Shown here: positions 26,236-34,388 of the stretch, piece by piece
Layout: each line of letters begins with the position of its first letter
How positions within the stretch are numbered: the stretch's first letter is position 1
DNA from: Streptomyces massasporeus
GTDB taxonomy: Bacteria; Actinomycetota; Actinomycetes; Streptomycetales; Streptomycetaceae
Direction: 5' to 3'
DNA: 64,000 nucleotides
NCBI RefSeq assembly: GCF_014648995.1
Contig: NZ_BMSE01000017.1
Span: 147,532 to 211,531, forward strand
Made by a program: the position numbers and the translations under genes
The notes under the pieces: generated by a model
What the model was told of the DNA's origin: nothing
The model's input: only the letters and a program-made list of their open reading frames with translations
Databases searched by the model: none

Positions 26236-26685
26236 CTACTTCTCCAGGTTGCCGGGGTTGCCGGGCCCGCGGATCCCGAGGGCCCGGGTCGTCTCGGGGT
26301 TCACCAGCAGCACGAGCGACGCGACCGCCACGACCGCGAGGGCGATCCCGGCCGGAATGGCCATGCTGTCGGCCTGCAGCAGGTTGTAGGCCACCGGCAG
26401 CGCCATGAGCTGGGTGATGACGGCAGGGCCGCGGCTCCAGCTGCGGCAGCCGAGCAGCCCGCGGGCGGCGAGCAGCGGAAGCAGTGCGAGCACGACCAGC
26501 GTGACGCCTCCGGTCACGGCCTGCTGCCGGTCGTCCGGATGCCCGGTGAGGCCGAGGACGAGGATCCAGACGCCGCCGACGACCAACGCGAGCCCTTCCA
26601 GCGCGGCCAGCAGCGCCGCGTACGTCAGACGCCGGGGGCGGGGGCCGGTGGTTTCCTCGGTGGTGGGGGTCTGCTCACTGCTCAC
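26236..26685 (-). CDS. Four-helix integral membrane protein
   Basis: Product of 149 residues if begun at GTG 26685, chosen because TACTCT (26697-26692 on the minus strand) lies six bases upstream and no ribosome site is present; a start at 26733 is possible. A Thr/Glu-rich N-terminus precedes four hydrophobic segments (LLAALEGLALVVGGVWILVL, AVTGGVTLVVLALLPLLAA, AVITQLMALPVAYNLL, GIALAVVAVASLVLLV). No known family is evident to me. Its stop is only 4 bp from the sigH stop (convergent), so read-through antisense to sigH is possible. Confidence 0.82.
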   Translation of the reverse strand: MSSEQTPTTEETTGPRPRRLTYAALLAALEGLALVVGGVWILVLGLTGHPDDRQQAVTGGVTLVVLALLPLLAARGLLGCRSWSRGPAVITQLMALPVAYNLLQADSMAIPAGIALAVVAVASLVLLVNPETTRALGIRGPGNPGNLEK

Positions 26686-26801
26686 CCCTGAAGAGTAGCC
26701 CCCGCCGTACACGCCCCCCGTGGCCCGGTTCACCCCGGTCCTCTTACCTGATCCCTACCTCGGTATGGGCCCGGTACCACCCAGTAGGTACGCTGCCAGT
26801 C

Positions 26802-27770
26802 ATGCGTGCACTTCTCGTGGTCAATCCGGCGGCAACCACCACAAGTGCGCGCACACGCGACGTGCTGATCCATGCGCTCGCCAGCGAGATGAAGCTGGAG
26901 GCGGTCACCACGGAGTACCGCGGCCACGCGCGCGACCTGGGCCGGCACGCGGCCGACAGTGACGACATCGACCTGGTGGTGGCCCTCGGCGGCGACGGCA
27001 CGGTCAACGAAGTGGTCAACGGCCTCCTGCACGCCGGCCCCGCTCCGGAGCGTCTGCCCGGTCTCGCCGTGGTCCCGGGAGGCTCCACCAATGTCTTCGC
27101 CCGCGCCCTGGGCTTGCCCAACGACGCCGTGGAAGCCACCGGCGCCCTGCTGGACGCCCTGCGCGACGGCAGCGAGCGAACCGTCGGCCTGGGCCTGACC
27201 TCGGGCACGCCGGGCACGGAGGACGAGGCGGTGCCGTCCCGCTGGTTCACCTTCAACGCGGGGCTCGGCTTCGACGCCGGTGTGGTGGGCCGTGTGGAGC
27301 AGCATCGCGAGCGCGGCAGGAAATCCACACACGCTCTCTACGTGCGCCAGGTGATGCGTCAGCTCCTGGGCGAGCCGAACCGCCGCAACGGCACGATCAC
27401 ACTGGAGCGGGCCGGCGCGGACCCGATCACCGATCTGGTGCTGTCCATAGTCTCGAACACCTCGCCATGGACGTTTCTGGGCAATCGCCCGATCTACGCG
27501 GCACCTAAAGCCTCGTTCGATACCGGGCTCGATCTCTTCGGTCTCAGCCGCCTGTCGACCGCGGCGGTTGCCCGGTATGGCACCCAGTTGCTCACTTCGT
27601 CCCCCGAGCGTGGACCCCATGGCAAGCACGCCACCTCTCTGCACGACTTGACAGAGTTCACCTTGCATTCGAAGGTCCCGCTCCCCCTCCAGATGGACGG
27701 CGACCACCTGGGGCTGCGAACAAGCGTGACGTTCACAGGCGTACGCCGTGCACTGCGTGTGATTGTGTGA
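26802..27770 (+). CDS. Diacylglycerol kinase-family lipid kinase
   Basis: Product of 322 residues from ATG 26802. The DAGK catalytic domain is clear: LLVVNPAATTTSARTRD at the start, ALGGDGTVNEVVNGLLHAG (GGDGT nucleotide loop) and AVVPGGSTNVFARALGLP, then the beta-sandwich domain (FNAGLGFDAGVVGRVEQH, LFGLSRLSTAAVARYG, LPLQMDGDHLGLRTSVTF). It phosphorylates diacylglycerol or a sphingosine-like lipid at the membrane. TACGCT (26789-26794) seven bases before ATG and no ribosome site suggest a leaderless mRNA. Confidence 0.9.
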   Translation: MRALLVVNPAATTTSARTRDVLIHALASEMKLEAVTTEYRGHARDLGRHAADSDDIDLVVALGGDGTVNEVVNGLLHAGPAPERLPGLAVVPGGSTNVFARALGLPNDAVEATGALLDALRDGSERTVGLGLTSGTPGTEDEAVPSRWFTFNAGLGFDAGVVGRVEQHRERGRKSTHALYVRQVMRQLLGEPNRRNGTITLERAGADPITDLVLSIVSNTSPWTFLGNRPIYAAPKASFDTGLDLFGLSRLSTAAVARYGTQLLTSSPERGPHGKHATSLHDLTEFTLHSKVPLPLQMDGDHLGLRTSVTFTGVRRALRVIV

Positions 27771-28091
27771 GCAGAACTGGCTAAAGTCCTTTCACTCGAA
27801 CGTTTAGGCCAGGATCCACCCCATGGAAGTACGGCTGTGACCTAGTCGACACCGAAGAATCAAAAAAAACTTTCCAGAAGGGGTTGTATCCGCCGCTGAG
27901 GTTTGCGAGTCTCTACGTGGCGATCGAGACGGCCCGCAACACCGGCCTCCACTGATCACCAGAACCCCTCTTCAACTCACAGGACCTTCGCCGGGGAACC
28001 TGGCAGTCGGCCCTTCACTTGTTGAGGGATTCGTGAAAGCGTTCACATTCACAAGCAACCCTGCACGTAATACCAAGGAGAGGTAGCAGCC
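27771..28091 (+). promoter_or_regulatory. wblE upstream region
   Basis: This 321-bp region ahead of wblE has no supported gene and is conspicuously less GC-rich, with a run of eight A near 27863-27870. Inverted repeat GTGAA-AGCG-TTCAC lies at 28032-28045. AAGGAGAGG just before 28092 is a strong ribosome site. The long leader fits a heavily regulated gene; promoter hexamers are not assignable with confidence. Confidence 0.45.
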
Positions 28092-28349
28092 ATGGACTGG
28101 CGTCACAACGCCGTTTGCCGCGAGGAAGACCCCGAGCTCTTCTTCCCCATCGGCAACACCGGTCCTGCGCTGCTGCAGATCGAGGAAGCCAAGGCCGTCT
28201 GCCGTCGCTGCCCGGTTATGGAGCAGTGCCTGCAGTGGGCGCTCGAGTCCGGCCAGGACTCCGGCGTCTGGGGTGGTCTCAGCGAGGACGAGCGTCGCGC
28301 CATGAAGCGCCGCGCCGCCCGCAACCGGGCCCGTCAGGCCTCCGCCTGA
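28092..28349 (+). CDS. wblE: WhiB-like iron-sulfur regulator WblE
   Basis: Product of 85 residues (MDWRHNAVCREEDPELFFPI). The four cluster ligands are Cys9, Cys37, Cys40 and Cys46 (AVCREED; AVCRRCPVMEQCLQWAL), followed by the GVWGGLSEDERR turn and a basic C-terminal helix (MKRRAARNRARQ) that contacts DNA. It is the Streptomyces counterpart of mycobacterial WhiB1, an NO-sensitive [4Fe-4S] protein that binds the principal sigma factor. As in mycobacteria, the convergent neighbour is a PdtaS-like histidine kinase. Confidence 0.97.
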   Translation: MDWRHNAVCREEDPELFFPIGNTGPALLQIEEAKAVCRRCPVMEQCLQWALESGQDSGVWGGLSEDERRAMKRRAARNRARQASA

Positions 28350-28467
28350 CATCCCACCCCTGCTGACAGCCTGAGCTTGGCGGCGCGTACAGCGAGTACG
28401 CATCTCCCGCCCCCGAGCCGCAGCGCGCAGTTCCCCCGATGCGCTTAGTTAAGCAGCAACGAGCTTT

Positions 28468-28496
28468 AGCCCCGGGCCACCAAGTGGCCCGGGGCT
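28468..28496. terminator. Bidirectional terminator between wblE and the kinase gene
   Basis: AGCCCCGGGCCAC (28468-28480) pairs perfectly with GTGGCCCGGGGCT (28484-28496) around CAA. It lies between convergent genes, 119 bp after wblE and 58 bp after the kinase stop, and is followed by short T/A stretches on both sides. Confidence 0.88.
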
Positions 28497-28554
28497 CATC
28501 GCTTTACCGGGCCCCTTTGCAAAGACTCCGGATTCCGTTGCTTCCGCGATTCCG

Positions 28555-30030
28555 CTACTTCGGCGACGGCACCGGGATGTCGAGGATCACGCGGGTGCCG
28601 CGCTCCGGGGCCGGAACCATGTCGAAGGTGCCGCCCAACTCGCCCTCCACCAGGGTCCGCACGATCTGCAGGCCGAGATTGCCGGCGGTGTGCGGATCGA
28701 ACCCTTCGGGCAGACCGACCCCGTCGTCCTGGACCGTGACCAGCAGCCGGGCCTCCTTGGCGGTGCCCCCTCGGACCGCCGAGACCTCGACCGTGCCGGT
28801 GTCGCCCTCACGGAAGCCGTGCTCCAGTGCGTTCTGCAGCACCTCGGTCAGCACCATCGACAGCGGGGTGGCCACCTCGGCGTCGAGAATGCCGAAGCGG
28901 CCGGTGCGCCGGCCCGCGACCTTGCCCGGGGAGATCTCCGCGACCATGGCCAGCACACGGTCGGCGATGTCGTCGAACTCCACCCGCTCGTCCAGGTTCT
29001 GGGAGAGCGTCTCGTGCACGATCGCAATCGACCCGACGCGCCGCACCGCCTCTTCGAGGGCCTCGCGCCCGCGGTCGGACTCGATACGCCGGGCCTGGAG
29101 GCGGAGCAGCGCCGCCACCGTCTGAAGGTTGTTCTTGACGCGGTGGTGGATCTCCCGGATCGTCGCGTCCTTGGTGATCAACTCGCGCTCACGCCGACGC
29201 AGTTCGGTCACGTCACGGAGCAGCACGAGGGAACCGATGCGGGTGCCCTTCGGCTTGAGCGGGATCGCACGGAACTGGATGACCCCGTCACTGGCCTCGA
29301 TCTCGAACTCGCGCGGAGCCCAGCCGCTGGCGACCTTGGCGAGCGCCTCGTCGACCGGGCCCCGGGTCGGGGCGAGTTCGGCGGTGGTCCTGCCCAGGTG
29401 CTGTCCGACGAGGTCGGACGCGAGGCCCATCCGGTGGTAGGCGGAGAGGGCGTTCGGGGATGCGTACTGGACGATGGCGTCGGCGTCGAGCCGGATCAGG
29501 CCGTCGCCCACCCGGGGCGAGGCGTCCATGTCGAGCTGCTGGTTCGCGAACGGGAAGGACCCCGCGGCGATCATCTGCGCCAGGTCGGAGGCGCTCTGCA
29601 GATAGGTCAGTTCCAGGCGGCTCGGGGTCCGCACGGTGAGGAGGTTGGTGTTGCGGGCGATGACGCCGAGGACACGCCCTTCTCGCCGTACGGGGATCGA
29701 CTCGACCCGGACGGGAACCTCCTCGCGCCACTCGGGGTCCCCCTCGCGCACGATGCGTCCCTCGTCGAGGGCGGCGTCCAGCATCGGCCGCCGGCCGCGC
29801 GGCACGAGGTGGCCCACCATGTCGTCCTGGTACGAGGTCGGGCCGGTGTTGGGCCGCATCTGGGCGACCGAGACGTACCGGGTGCCGTCGCTGGTGGGGA
29901 CCCACAGGACCAGGTCGGCGAAGGAGAGGTCGGAGAGCAGCTGCCACTCCGAGACCAGCAGGTGCAGCCACTCGAGGTCGGTGTCGTCGAGTGCGGTGTG
30001 CTGGCGTACGAGTTCGTTCATGGAGGGCAC
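28555..30030 (-). CDS. PdtaS-like sensor histidine kinase (HisKA_2)
   Basis: Product of 491 residues from GTG 30030, or 488 from ATG 30021 (MNELVRQHTALDD). Order: an N-terminal GAF-like sensor (~10-150), a PAS domain (~170-270: GDGLIRLDADAIVQYASPNALSAYHRMG), the HisKA_2 phosphoacceptor IREIHHRVKNNLQTVAALLRLQARR, and a HATPase (VLTEVLQNALEHGF, VQDDGVGLPEGF, NLGLQIVRTLVEGELGG). No membrane segment is present, so it is cytosolic. Mycobacterial PdtaS phosphorylates the RNA-binding ANTAR regulator PdtaR; no regulator gene is adjacent here. A DasR-like box lies about 250 bp upstream. Confidence 0.92.
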   Translation of the reverse strand: MPSMNELVRQHTALDDTDLEWLHLLVSEWQLLSDLSFADLVLWVPTSDGTRYVSVAQMRPNTGPTSYQDDMVGHLVPRGRRPMLDAALDEGRIVREGDPEWREEVPVRVESIPVRREGRVLGVIARNTNLLTVRTPSRLELTYLQSASDLAQMIAAGSFPFANQQLDMDASPRVGDGLIRLDADAIVQYASPNALSAYHRMGLASDLVGQHLGRTTAELAPTRGPVDEALAKVASGWAPREFEIEASDGVIQFRAIPLKPKGTRIGSLVLLRDVTELRRRERELITKDATIREIHHRVKNNLQTVAALLRLQARRIESDRGREALEEAVRRVGSIAIVHETLSQNLDERVEFDDIADRVLAMVAEISPGKVAGRRTGRFGILDAEVATPLSMVLTEVLQNALEHGFREGDTGTVEVSAVRGGTAKEARLLVTVQDDGVGLPEGFDPHTAGNLGLQIVRTLVEGELGGTFDMVPAPERGTRVILDIPVPSPK

Positions 30031-30373
30031 GTCTGCGAGCGTACCCGGGGGTTCGTACGGCCCTGAAACACCCGCGGGCCGCGGCGCCTGAGAGGGACCC
30101 TCAACCCTCCCGGCACCGCAGCCCGGAGCAGCATCGGCCGTGGGGTGTGCGGTCCCGGTCGGCCGAAGGATGAGGAGCCGGGGCAGTCAGGGCAGAGAGC
30201 CTCGGTTCCTCGGTCCGTCCTCCTGTGCGGGGAAGACGGAGGCTTGTGCGCGTTGCACACGCGCTCTCGTCACGCATTGTGGACTAGACCACTTGCAGGT
30301 GTCCATGCGTGGGAGGCTGTTCGTTGTTGTCATTTCCGCGACACGTCGGACGCACCGGCGTCCAGCAGGCAGC
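30031..30373. other. Intergenic region upstream of the kinase gene
   Basis: This 343-bp gap lies between the kinase gene and the end of the TetR gene, both leftward. Its one recognisable element is the DasR-like palindrome at 30280-30291. Short open frames exist on the + strand (for example from 30306) but lack ribosome sites and family resemblance. I see no gene. Confidence 0.5.
30280..30291. promoter_or_regulatory. DasR-responsive element (dre) upstream of the kinase
   Basis: TGGACTAGACCA, flanked as GTGGACTAGACCAC, differs at one base from the dre core TGGTCTAGACCA and is identical to the copy ahead of dasR at 40419. It lies 250 bp upstream of the kinase start and over 80 bp beyond the 3' end of the TetR gene. 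Confidence 0.7.
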
Positions 30374-31072
30374 CTATCCCGTGTGGGTTCCTGTGCGGGG
30401 CCAGATCGAGAGGGCAATTTCCGCGACGGCCTCCAGTTCCTCCCGGCTCGCCCCGTCGCGTGCCTGTTGTGACATGCCCTGGATCATCGCTCCGGTGTGA
30501 CGGGCCAGGGCGGCGGCATCGGTGGCCGGCGGCAGCACGCCGGCGGCGACGTCGGCCCTGATGCGGCTCTCGAACGCCGCGATGTTGGCGTTGCGGCGGT
30601 CCCGCAGCGACTGCTCCACCTCGAGGTTCGAGCAGTTCGCCGCCGCGTGGACGACGAGGCAGCCGTGCGGGTGGCCGGGTTCGGTGTACGCGGTGGCGGC
30701 CTCGCGCAGGGTGCGCTCGACGGCGGCCCGTGCGGTGGGCTCCTCGGCGAGGGCACGGTCGGTGAAGGATCCGTATCTCGTGCCGTACACGCGGACGACC
30801 TCTTCGAAGAGGGACCGCTTGTCACCGAAGGCCGCGTAGAGGCTGGGGGCGCCGATGTCCATGACGCGGGTGAGATCGGAGACGGACGTGGCCTCGTAGC
30901 CGTGCTCCCAGAAGGCGAGGAGGGCCTTCTCCAGCGCGGTCTCGCGATCGAAGGAGCGGGGGCGGCCGCGAGGCCTGGTCCTGGCCTTACCGTCCCCGGC
31001 GGCTCTCACGCTCGCGGCCTCAGGCCCCTTCGAGGCCTCGGCGGTTCCGTCGTCGTTCACCATGGGATGCAT
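30374..31072 (-). CDS. TetR-family regulator of the adjacent SDR gene
   Basis: Product of 232 residues from ATG 31072 (or ATG 31063). A Lys/Arg-rich leader (KARTRPRGRPRSFDRETALE) precedes the HTH (ALLAFWEHGYEATSVSDLTRVMDIGAPSLYAAFGDKRSLFEEV). The ligand domain contains GCLVVHAAANCSN, typical of the AcuR/NemR-like subgroup (TetR_C_16-type) that responds to small electrophiles or quinones. It is divergent from a short-chain dehydrogenase gene, with two operator copies between. It probably represses both. Confidence 0.9.
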   Translation of the reverse strand: MHPMVNDDGTAEASKGPEAASVRAAGDGKARTRPRGRPRSFDRETALEKALLAFWEHGYEATSVSDLTRVMDIGAPSLYAAFGDKRSLFEEVVRVYGTRYGSFTDRALAEEPTARAAVERTLREAATAYTEPGHPHGCLVVHAAANCSNLEVEQSLRDRRNANIAAFESRIRADVAAGVLPPATDAAALARHTGAMIQGMSQQARDGASREELEAVAEIALSIWPRTGTHTG

Positions 31073-31076
31073 TTTA

Positions 31077-31144
31077 TAGCGGGCACTAGAGAAATGTCTG
31101 CGGGCTGCTGTACGGTCATTTGTGTAGCGACCGCTAGAGAAATG
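31077..31144. promoter_or_regulatory. Paired operators between tetR and SDR genes
   Basis: TAGCGGGCACTAGAGAAATG (31077-31096) and TAGCGACCGCTAGAGAAATG (31125-31144) are near-identical 20-bp direct repeats, 48 bp apart. Each contains a TAGCG-N2-CRCTA palindrome. They sit close to the two divergent start codons, at the place where a TetR dimer would block each promoter. Confidence 0.75.
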
Positions 31145-31161
31145 AGAAGGGGGGCGCCACC

Positions 31162-31914
31162 ATGGGCGTGCTCACGGGCAGGACCGCACTCGTCACGGGG
31201 GCGAGCAGGGGCATCGGACGCGGCATCGCCGAGCGGCTGGGACGCGACGGCGCGCGGGTCGCGGTGCACTACGGCAGGAACGAGACGGCGGCGAAGGAGA
31301 CGGTCTCGGCGATCGAGAGGGCCGGGGGCTCGGCGTTCGCGGTGGGTGTGGAGCTGGGAGTGCCGGGTGATGCCGAGGCGCTGTGGGCGGAGTTCGACCG
31401 CCACGCGGATGGGCTGGACATCCTGGTGAACAACGCGGCGATCGGCAACACGCGGCCGATCGGGCAGCTGGAGGAGCGGGAGTTCGACGAGGTCTTCGCG
31501 GTGAACGTGAAGGCGCCGTTCTTCATCCTCAAGGAGGGCATGACGCGCCTGCGGGACGGCGGCCGGGTCGTCAACATCTCGTCGGGCCTGGCCCGCACGG
31601 CGGCTATGCCGGACAACGTGGCCTACGCGATGACGAAGGGCGCGCTGGACGTCTTCTCCCGGGACCTGTCCAAGGTGCTGGGGCCCCGGGGCATCACGGT
31701 CAACTCGGTGGCCCCGGGGATCATCGACACGGACAACACGGCGGAGCTGCTGCGCGGCACCCCCGACGGCTGGGCGAAGGCCTCGGCGCTATCGGCGCTG
31801 GGCGGGGTGGGCGAGCCCGCCGAGGTCGCCGACGTGGTGGCGTTCCTGGTGTCGGACGGGGGGCGGTGGGTGACGGGCAGTTGGGTGGATGTGACGGGGG
31901 GATCGCTTACGTAG
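31162..31914 (+). CDS. Short-chain dehydrogenase/reductase
   Basis: Product of 250 residues (MGVLTGRTALVTGASRGIGR). Classical SDR: cofactor loop TGASRGIGRGIAERLG, NNAA stretch in LVNNAAIGNTRP, catalytic Ser in VNISSGLARTAA and YAMTKGALDVFSRDL with the Tyr-x-x-x-Lys, and the C-terminal VTGSWVDVTGGSL. The HYGRN segment suggests NADPH use. It reduces a keto group of unknown substrate. Preceded by GAGAAGGGGG. Controlled by the divergent TetR. Confidence 0.93.
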   Translation: MGVLTGRTALVTGASRGIGRGIAERLGRDGARVAVHYGRNETAAKETVSAIERAGGSAFAVGVELGVPGDAEALWAEFDRHADGLDILVNNAAIGNTRPIGQLEEREFDEVFAVNVKAPFFILKEGMTRLRDGGRVVNISSGLARTAAMPDNVAYAMTKGALDVFSRDLSKVLGPRGITVNSVAPGIIDTDNTAELLRGTPDGWAKASALSALGGVGEPAEVADVVAFLVSDGGRWVTGSWVDVTGGSLT

Positions 31915-32061
31915 CCGGGGCGGTCGGCCGGGCGGTGGGGTGGGGGCGGGTGGGGTGGGGGGAATGCATGGGCCTCACTGGCCGCGGTGACCTGACCGCC
32001 CTGCACGTGGCCGGCCAGGTCTCCCCCGCCGACCGCGATGACGTTCGCGGACTCCCCGCTT

Positions 32062-33135
32062 TCAGCGGGTCTCCGTCACCTTCGCCAACGCCCGCGGCGC
32101 GTCCGGATCCTGCCCCCGGGCGATGGTGACCTCGTAGGCCAGGAGCTGGAGGGGGATGATCTCCAGCACGGGCTGGACCTCCTCGGCCACGTCGCCGGTG
32201 GGCATGACGAAGCCGGCCGACGCCTGCTCGACCTGGTGCCCGGGGCCGATGACGACGAGGTCGGCGCCACGGTCGCGCAGCCGGTCCAGGACGGGCTGGA
32301 GCGCTTCGCCGCCCTTGCCGTCGGTGACCACGGCGATGACCGGGGAGACGTTGTCGACCATGGCGAGCGGTCCGTGCAGCAGGTCCGCGCCGGAGTAGGA
32401 GAGGGCGGGGATGTAGCTGGTCTCCATCAGTTTGAGAGCAGCCTCCTTGGCCGTGGGGTAGCCGTAGCCTCGGGACGTGATCACCATGCGCTCGGCGAAG
32501 CGGTAGCGGGCGGCGAGGGTGCGCACCTCGTCCTGCCGGGCGAGCAACTGCTCGGCGAGGTCCGGCAGCACCTGCGCGGGCGCGCCGTCGCCGCCACGCA
32601 GGCCCTCGACGAAGAGGTAGAGCGCGAGAAGGGAGGCGGTGTAGGTCTTGGTCGCGGGGAGGGCCTTCTCCGGTCCGGCCATGATGTCGATGTGGTGCTC
32701 GGAGACGCCGGCGAGCGGTGAGTCCGGGTTGTTGGTGACGGCCAGCGTGATCGCCCCGGCCTCTCGGGCCGCCCGGGTCGAGGCGACCAGGTCCGGGGAG
32801 CCGCCGGACTGGCTGACGGTGACGACGAGGACGTCGGTGAGGTCCGGCCGGGCGCCGTAGGCCGTGGTGGTCGACATCGAGGTGAGCCCGCAGGGCAGGC
32901 CGAGCCGGATCTCCAGGAGGTACTTGGCGTACAGGGCGGCGTTGTCGGAGGTGCCGCGGGCGGTCAACAGGACGAAGCGGGGTGCGCGGGCGGCGATCCG
33001 CCGGGCCACGTCCTGGATGGCGGGGGCGCCCTCGGACAGGATCCGTCGCAGGACGGCGGGCTGCTCCGCCATCTCACGGGCCATGGTCCGGCCCGGAAGT
33101 TCGCTGAGGGGGTCCGGTGTGGCGGCGGCTGTCAT
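32062..33135 (-). CDS. SIS-domain aminosugar isomerase/deaminase-like protein (AgaS/GlmS-C type)
   Basis: Product of 357 residues from ATG 33135, with GGAAGGAA upstream. Two SIS domains: RFVLLTARGTSDNAALYAKYLLE and VVTVSQSGGSPDLVASTRAAREAGA in the first, RMVITSRGYGYPTAKEAALKLMET in the second. This is the isomerase half of GlmS without the glutaminase domain, so it cannot use glutamine; it probably acts as a sugar-phosphate isomerase or ammonia-dependent deaminase on GlcN-6-P-like substrates. It is divergent from nagB and shares the DasR box at 33353. A small stem CCCGCT/AGCGGG covers its stop. Confidence 0.9.
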   Translation of the reverse strand: MTAAATPDPLSELPGRTMAREMAEQPAVLRRILSEGAPAIQDVARRIAARAPRFVLLTARGTSDNAALYAKYLLEIRLGLPCGLTSMSTTTAYGARPDLTDVLVVTVSQSGGSPDLVASTRAAREAGAITLAVTNNPDSPLAGVSEHHIDIMAGPEKALPATKTYTASLLALYLFVEGLRGGDGAPAQVLPDLAEQLLARQDEVRTLAARYRFAERMVITSRGYGYPTAKEAALKLMETSYIPALSYSGADLLHGPLAMVDNVSPVIAVVTDGKGGEALQPVLDRLRDRGADLVVIGPGHQVEQASAGFVMPTGDVAEEVQPVLEIIPLQLLAYEVTIARGQDPDAPRALAKVTETR

Positions 33136-33352
33136 GGCGGGTTCCTTCCGGGGCAAGGCGGCTGCAGACCCCATTCCACTCCCCCGGGCCGCGCGGCGCC
33201 CGCCCGGGAGGCCGTCATCCTGCTTCCGCATCCCTCCGTGTTCCGTGCGGAGCGCCGCTGGTCACCGTGTGGTGGCCCGGTCGGCACGGCAGCGCTGCCG
33301 GCGTGGAAGCAGCGGTGTTCACCCTGGGAGGGACAGAGCCGCTCTGTTAGAT

Positions 33353-33364
33353 TGGTCTAAACCA
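33353..33364. promoter_or_regulatory. DasR-responsive element between SIS gene and nagB
   Basis: TGGTCTAAACCA differs by one base from the palindromic dre core TGGTCTAGACCA. It lies 63 bp before nagB and 218 bp before the SIS gene. nagB is an established DasR target in S. coelicolor. Confidence 0.85.
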
Positions 33365-33426
33365 CCACACGACCCCTCCCGGGTCCAGTCCTAGTTGAGC
33401 ACTCCTCTCAGATCGGCAGGCCCAGC

Positions 33427-34212
33427 GTGGAAGTTGTCATCGTTCCGGACGCCAAGGCGGGCGGCGAGCTCATTGCCGAGGCCATGGCCAAGCTGCTCCG
33501 GCGGAAGCCGGGCGCCCTGCTCGGCGTGGCCACCGGCTCGACGCCGCTTCCCGTGTACGAGGCGCTGGCGGCGAAGGTGCGCTCCGGTGCCGCGGACGTC
33601 GGGCGGGCTCGGATCGCGCAGCTCGACGAGTACGTGGGACTGCCGGCCGAACACCCGGAGTCCTACCGTTCGGTGCTGCGACGTGAGGTGCTGGAGCCGC
33701 TCGGGATGGGGATGGACCAGTTCACGGGCCCGGACGGCACGGCGGATGACGTTCAGGGGGCGTGCGAGGCCTACGACAAGGCGCTGTCGGACGCCGGGGG
33801 TGTGGACCTTCAGCTGCTCGGGATCGGGACGGACGGGCACATAGGCTTCAACGAGCCGTGCTCCTCGCTGGCCTCACGGACGCGGATCAAGACACTGACC
33901 GAGCAGACCCGGATCGACAACGCGCGCTTCTTCGACGGCGACATCGACCAGGTGCCGCACCACGTGATCACGCAGGGCATCGGCACCATCCTGGAGGCCC
34001 GGCATCTGGTGCTGCTCGCCACGGGTGAGGGCAAGGCGGACGCCGTCGCGGCGACGGTGGAAGGGCCGATCGCCGCAGTGTGCCCCGCGTCCGCGCTCCA
34101 GCTCCACCCGCACGCGACCGTCGTCGTCGACGAGGCCGCCGCGTCGAAGCTGAAGCTGGCGGACTACTTCCGGCACACGTACCTCAACAAGCCGGAGTGG
34201 CAGGGGATCTGA
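33427..34212 (+). CDS. nagB: Glucosamine-6-phosphate deaminase
   Basis: Product of 261 residues from GTG 33427 (VEVVIVPDAKAGGELIAEAM). It converts GlcN-6-P to fructose-6-P and ammonia, the last step of aminosugar breakdown. Family signatures: LLGVATGSTPLPVYEAL for phosphate binding, QLDEYVGLPAEHPESYRSVL with the catalytic Asp, LLGIGTDGHIGFNEPCSSLASRT including the His/Glu pair, and LLATGEGKADAV. It is under a dre site and next to the das cluster. Confidence 0.97.
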   Translation: MEVVIVPDAKAGGELIAEAMAKLLRRKPGALLGVATGSTPLPVYEALAAKVRSGAADVGRARIAQLDEYVGLPAEHPESYRSVLRREVLEPLGMGMDQFTGPDGTADDVQGACEAYDKALSDAGGVDLQLLGIGTDGHIGFNEPCSSLASRTRIKTLTEQTRIDNARFFDGDIDQVPHHVITQGIGTILEARHLVLLATGEGKADAVAATVEGPIAAVCPASALQLHPHATVVVDEAAASKLKLADYFRHTYLNKPEWQGI

Positions 34213-34265
34213 GGCCTCTCACAGGCCGCCGGACCCGCCGCGAGCTCCCGCGCCCCGGGCGTGGT

Positions 34266-34298
34266 GGGTGCCGGCGCGATGCTCGCCGACCGGCACCC
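34266..34298 (+). terminator. Probable nagB terminator
   Basis: GGGTGCCGG (34266-34274) and CCGGCACCC (34290-34298) form a 9-bp stem with a 15-nt loop, 54 bp after the nagB stop and before a convergent gene. There is no T-tract. Confidence 0.55.
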
Positions 34299-34388
34299 GA
34301 CAGCGGCGCCGCTTCCCCGCCGCCTGATCCGGACGAGAGGCCGTCCGCCAAGGGGCCCGGCCGCCCAGAGACCTGGCCGCCGAGAGCC

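Noticed and set aside
31969..32061. Small frame starting MGLTGRGDLTALHVAG after the SDR gene
   Set aside because: It has a G-rich stretch before the ATG but runs into the antisense of the SIS gene and resembles no family. Treated as chance.
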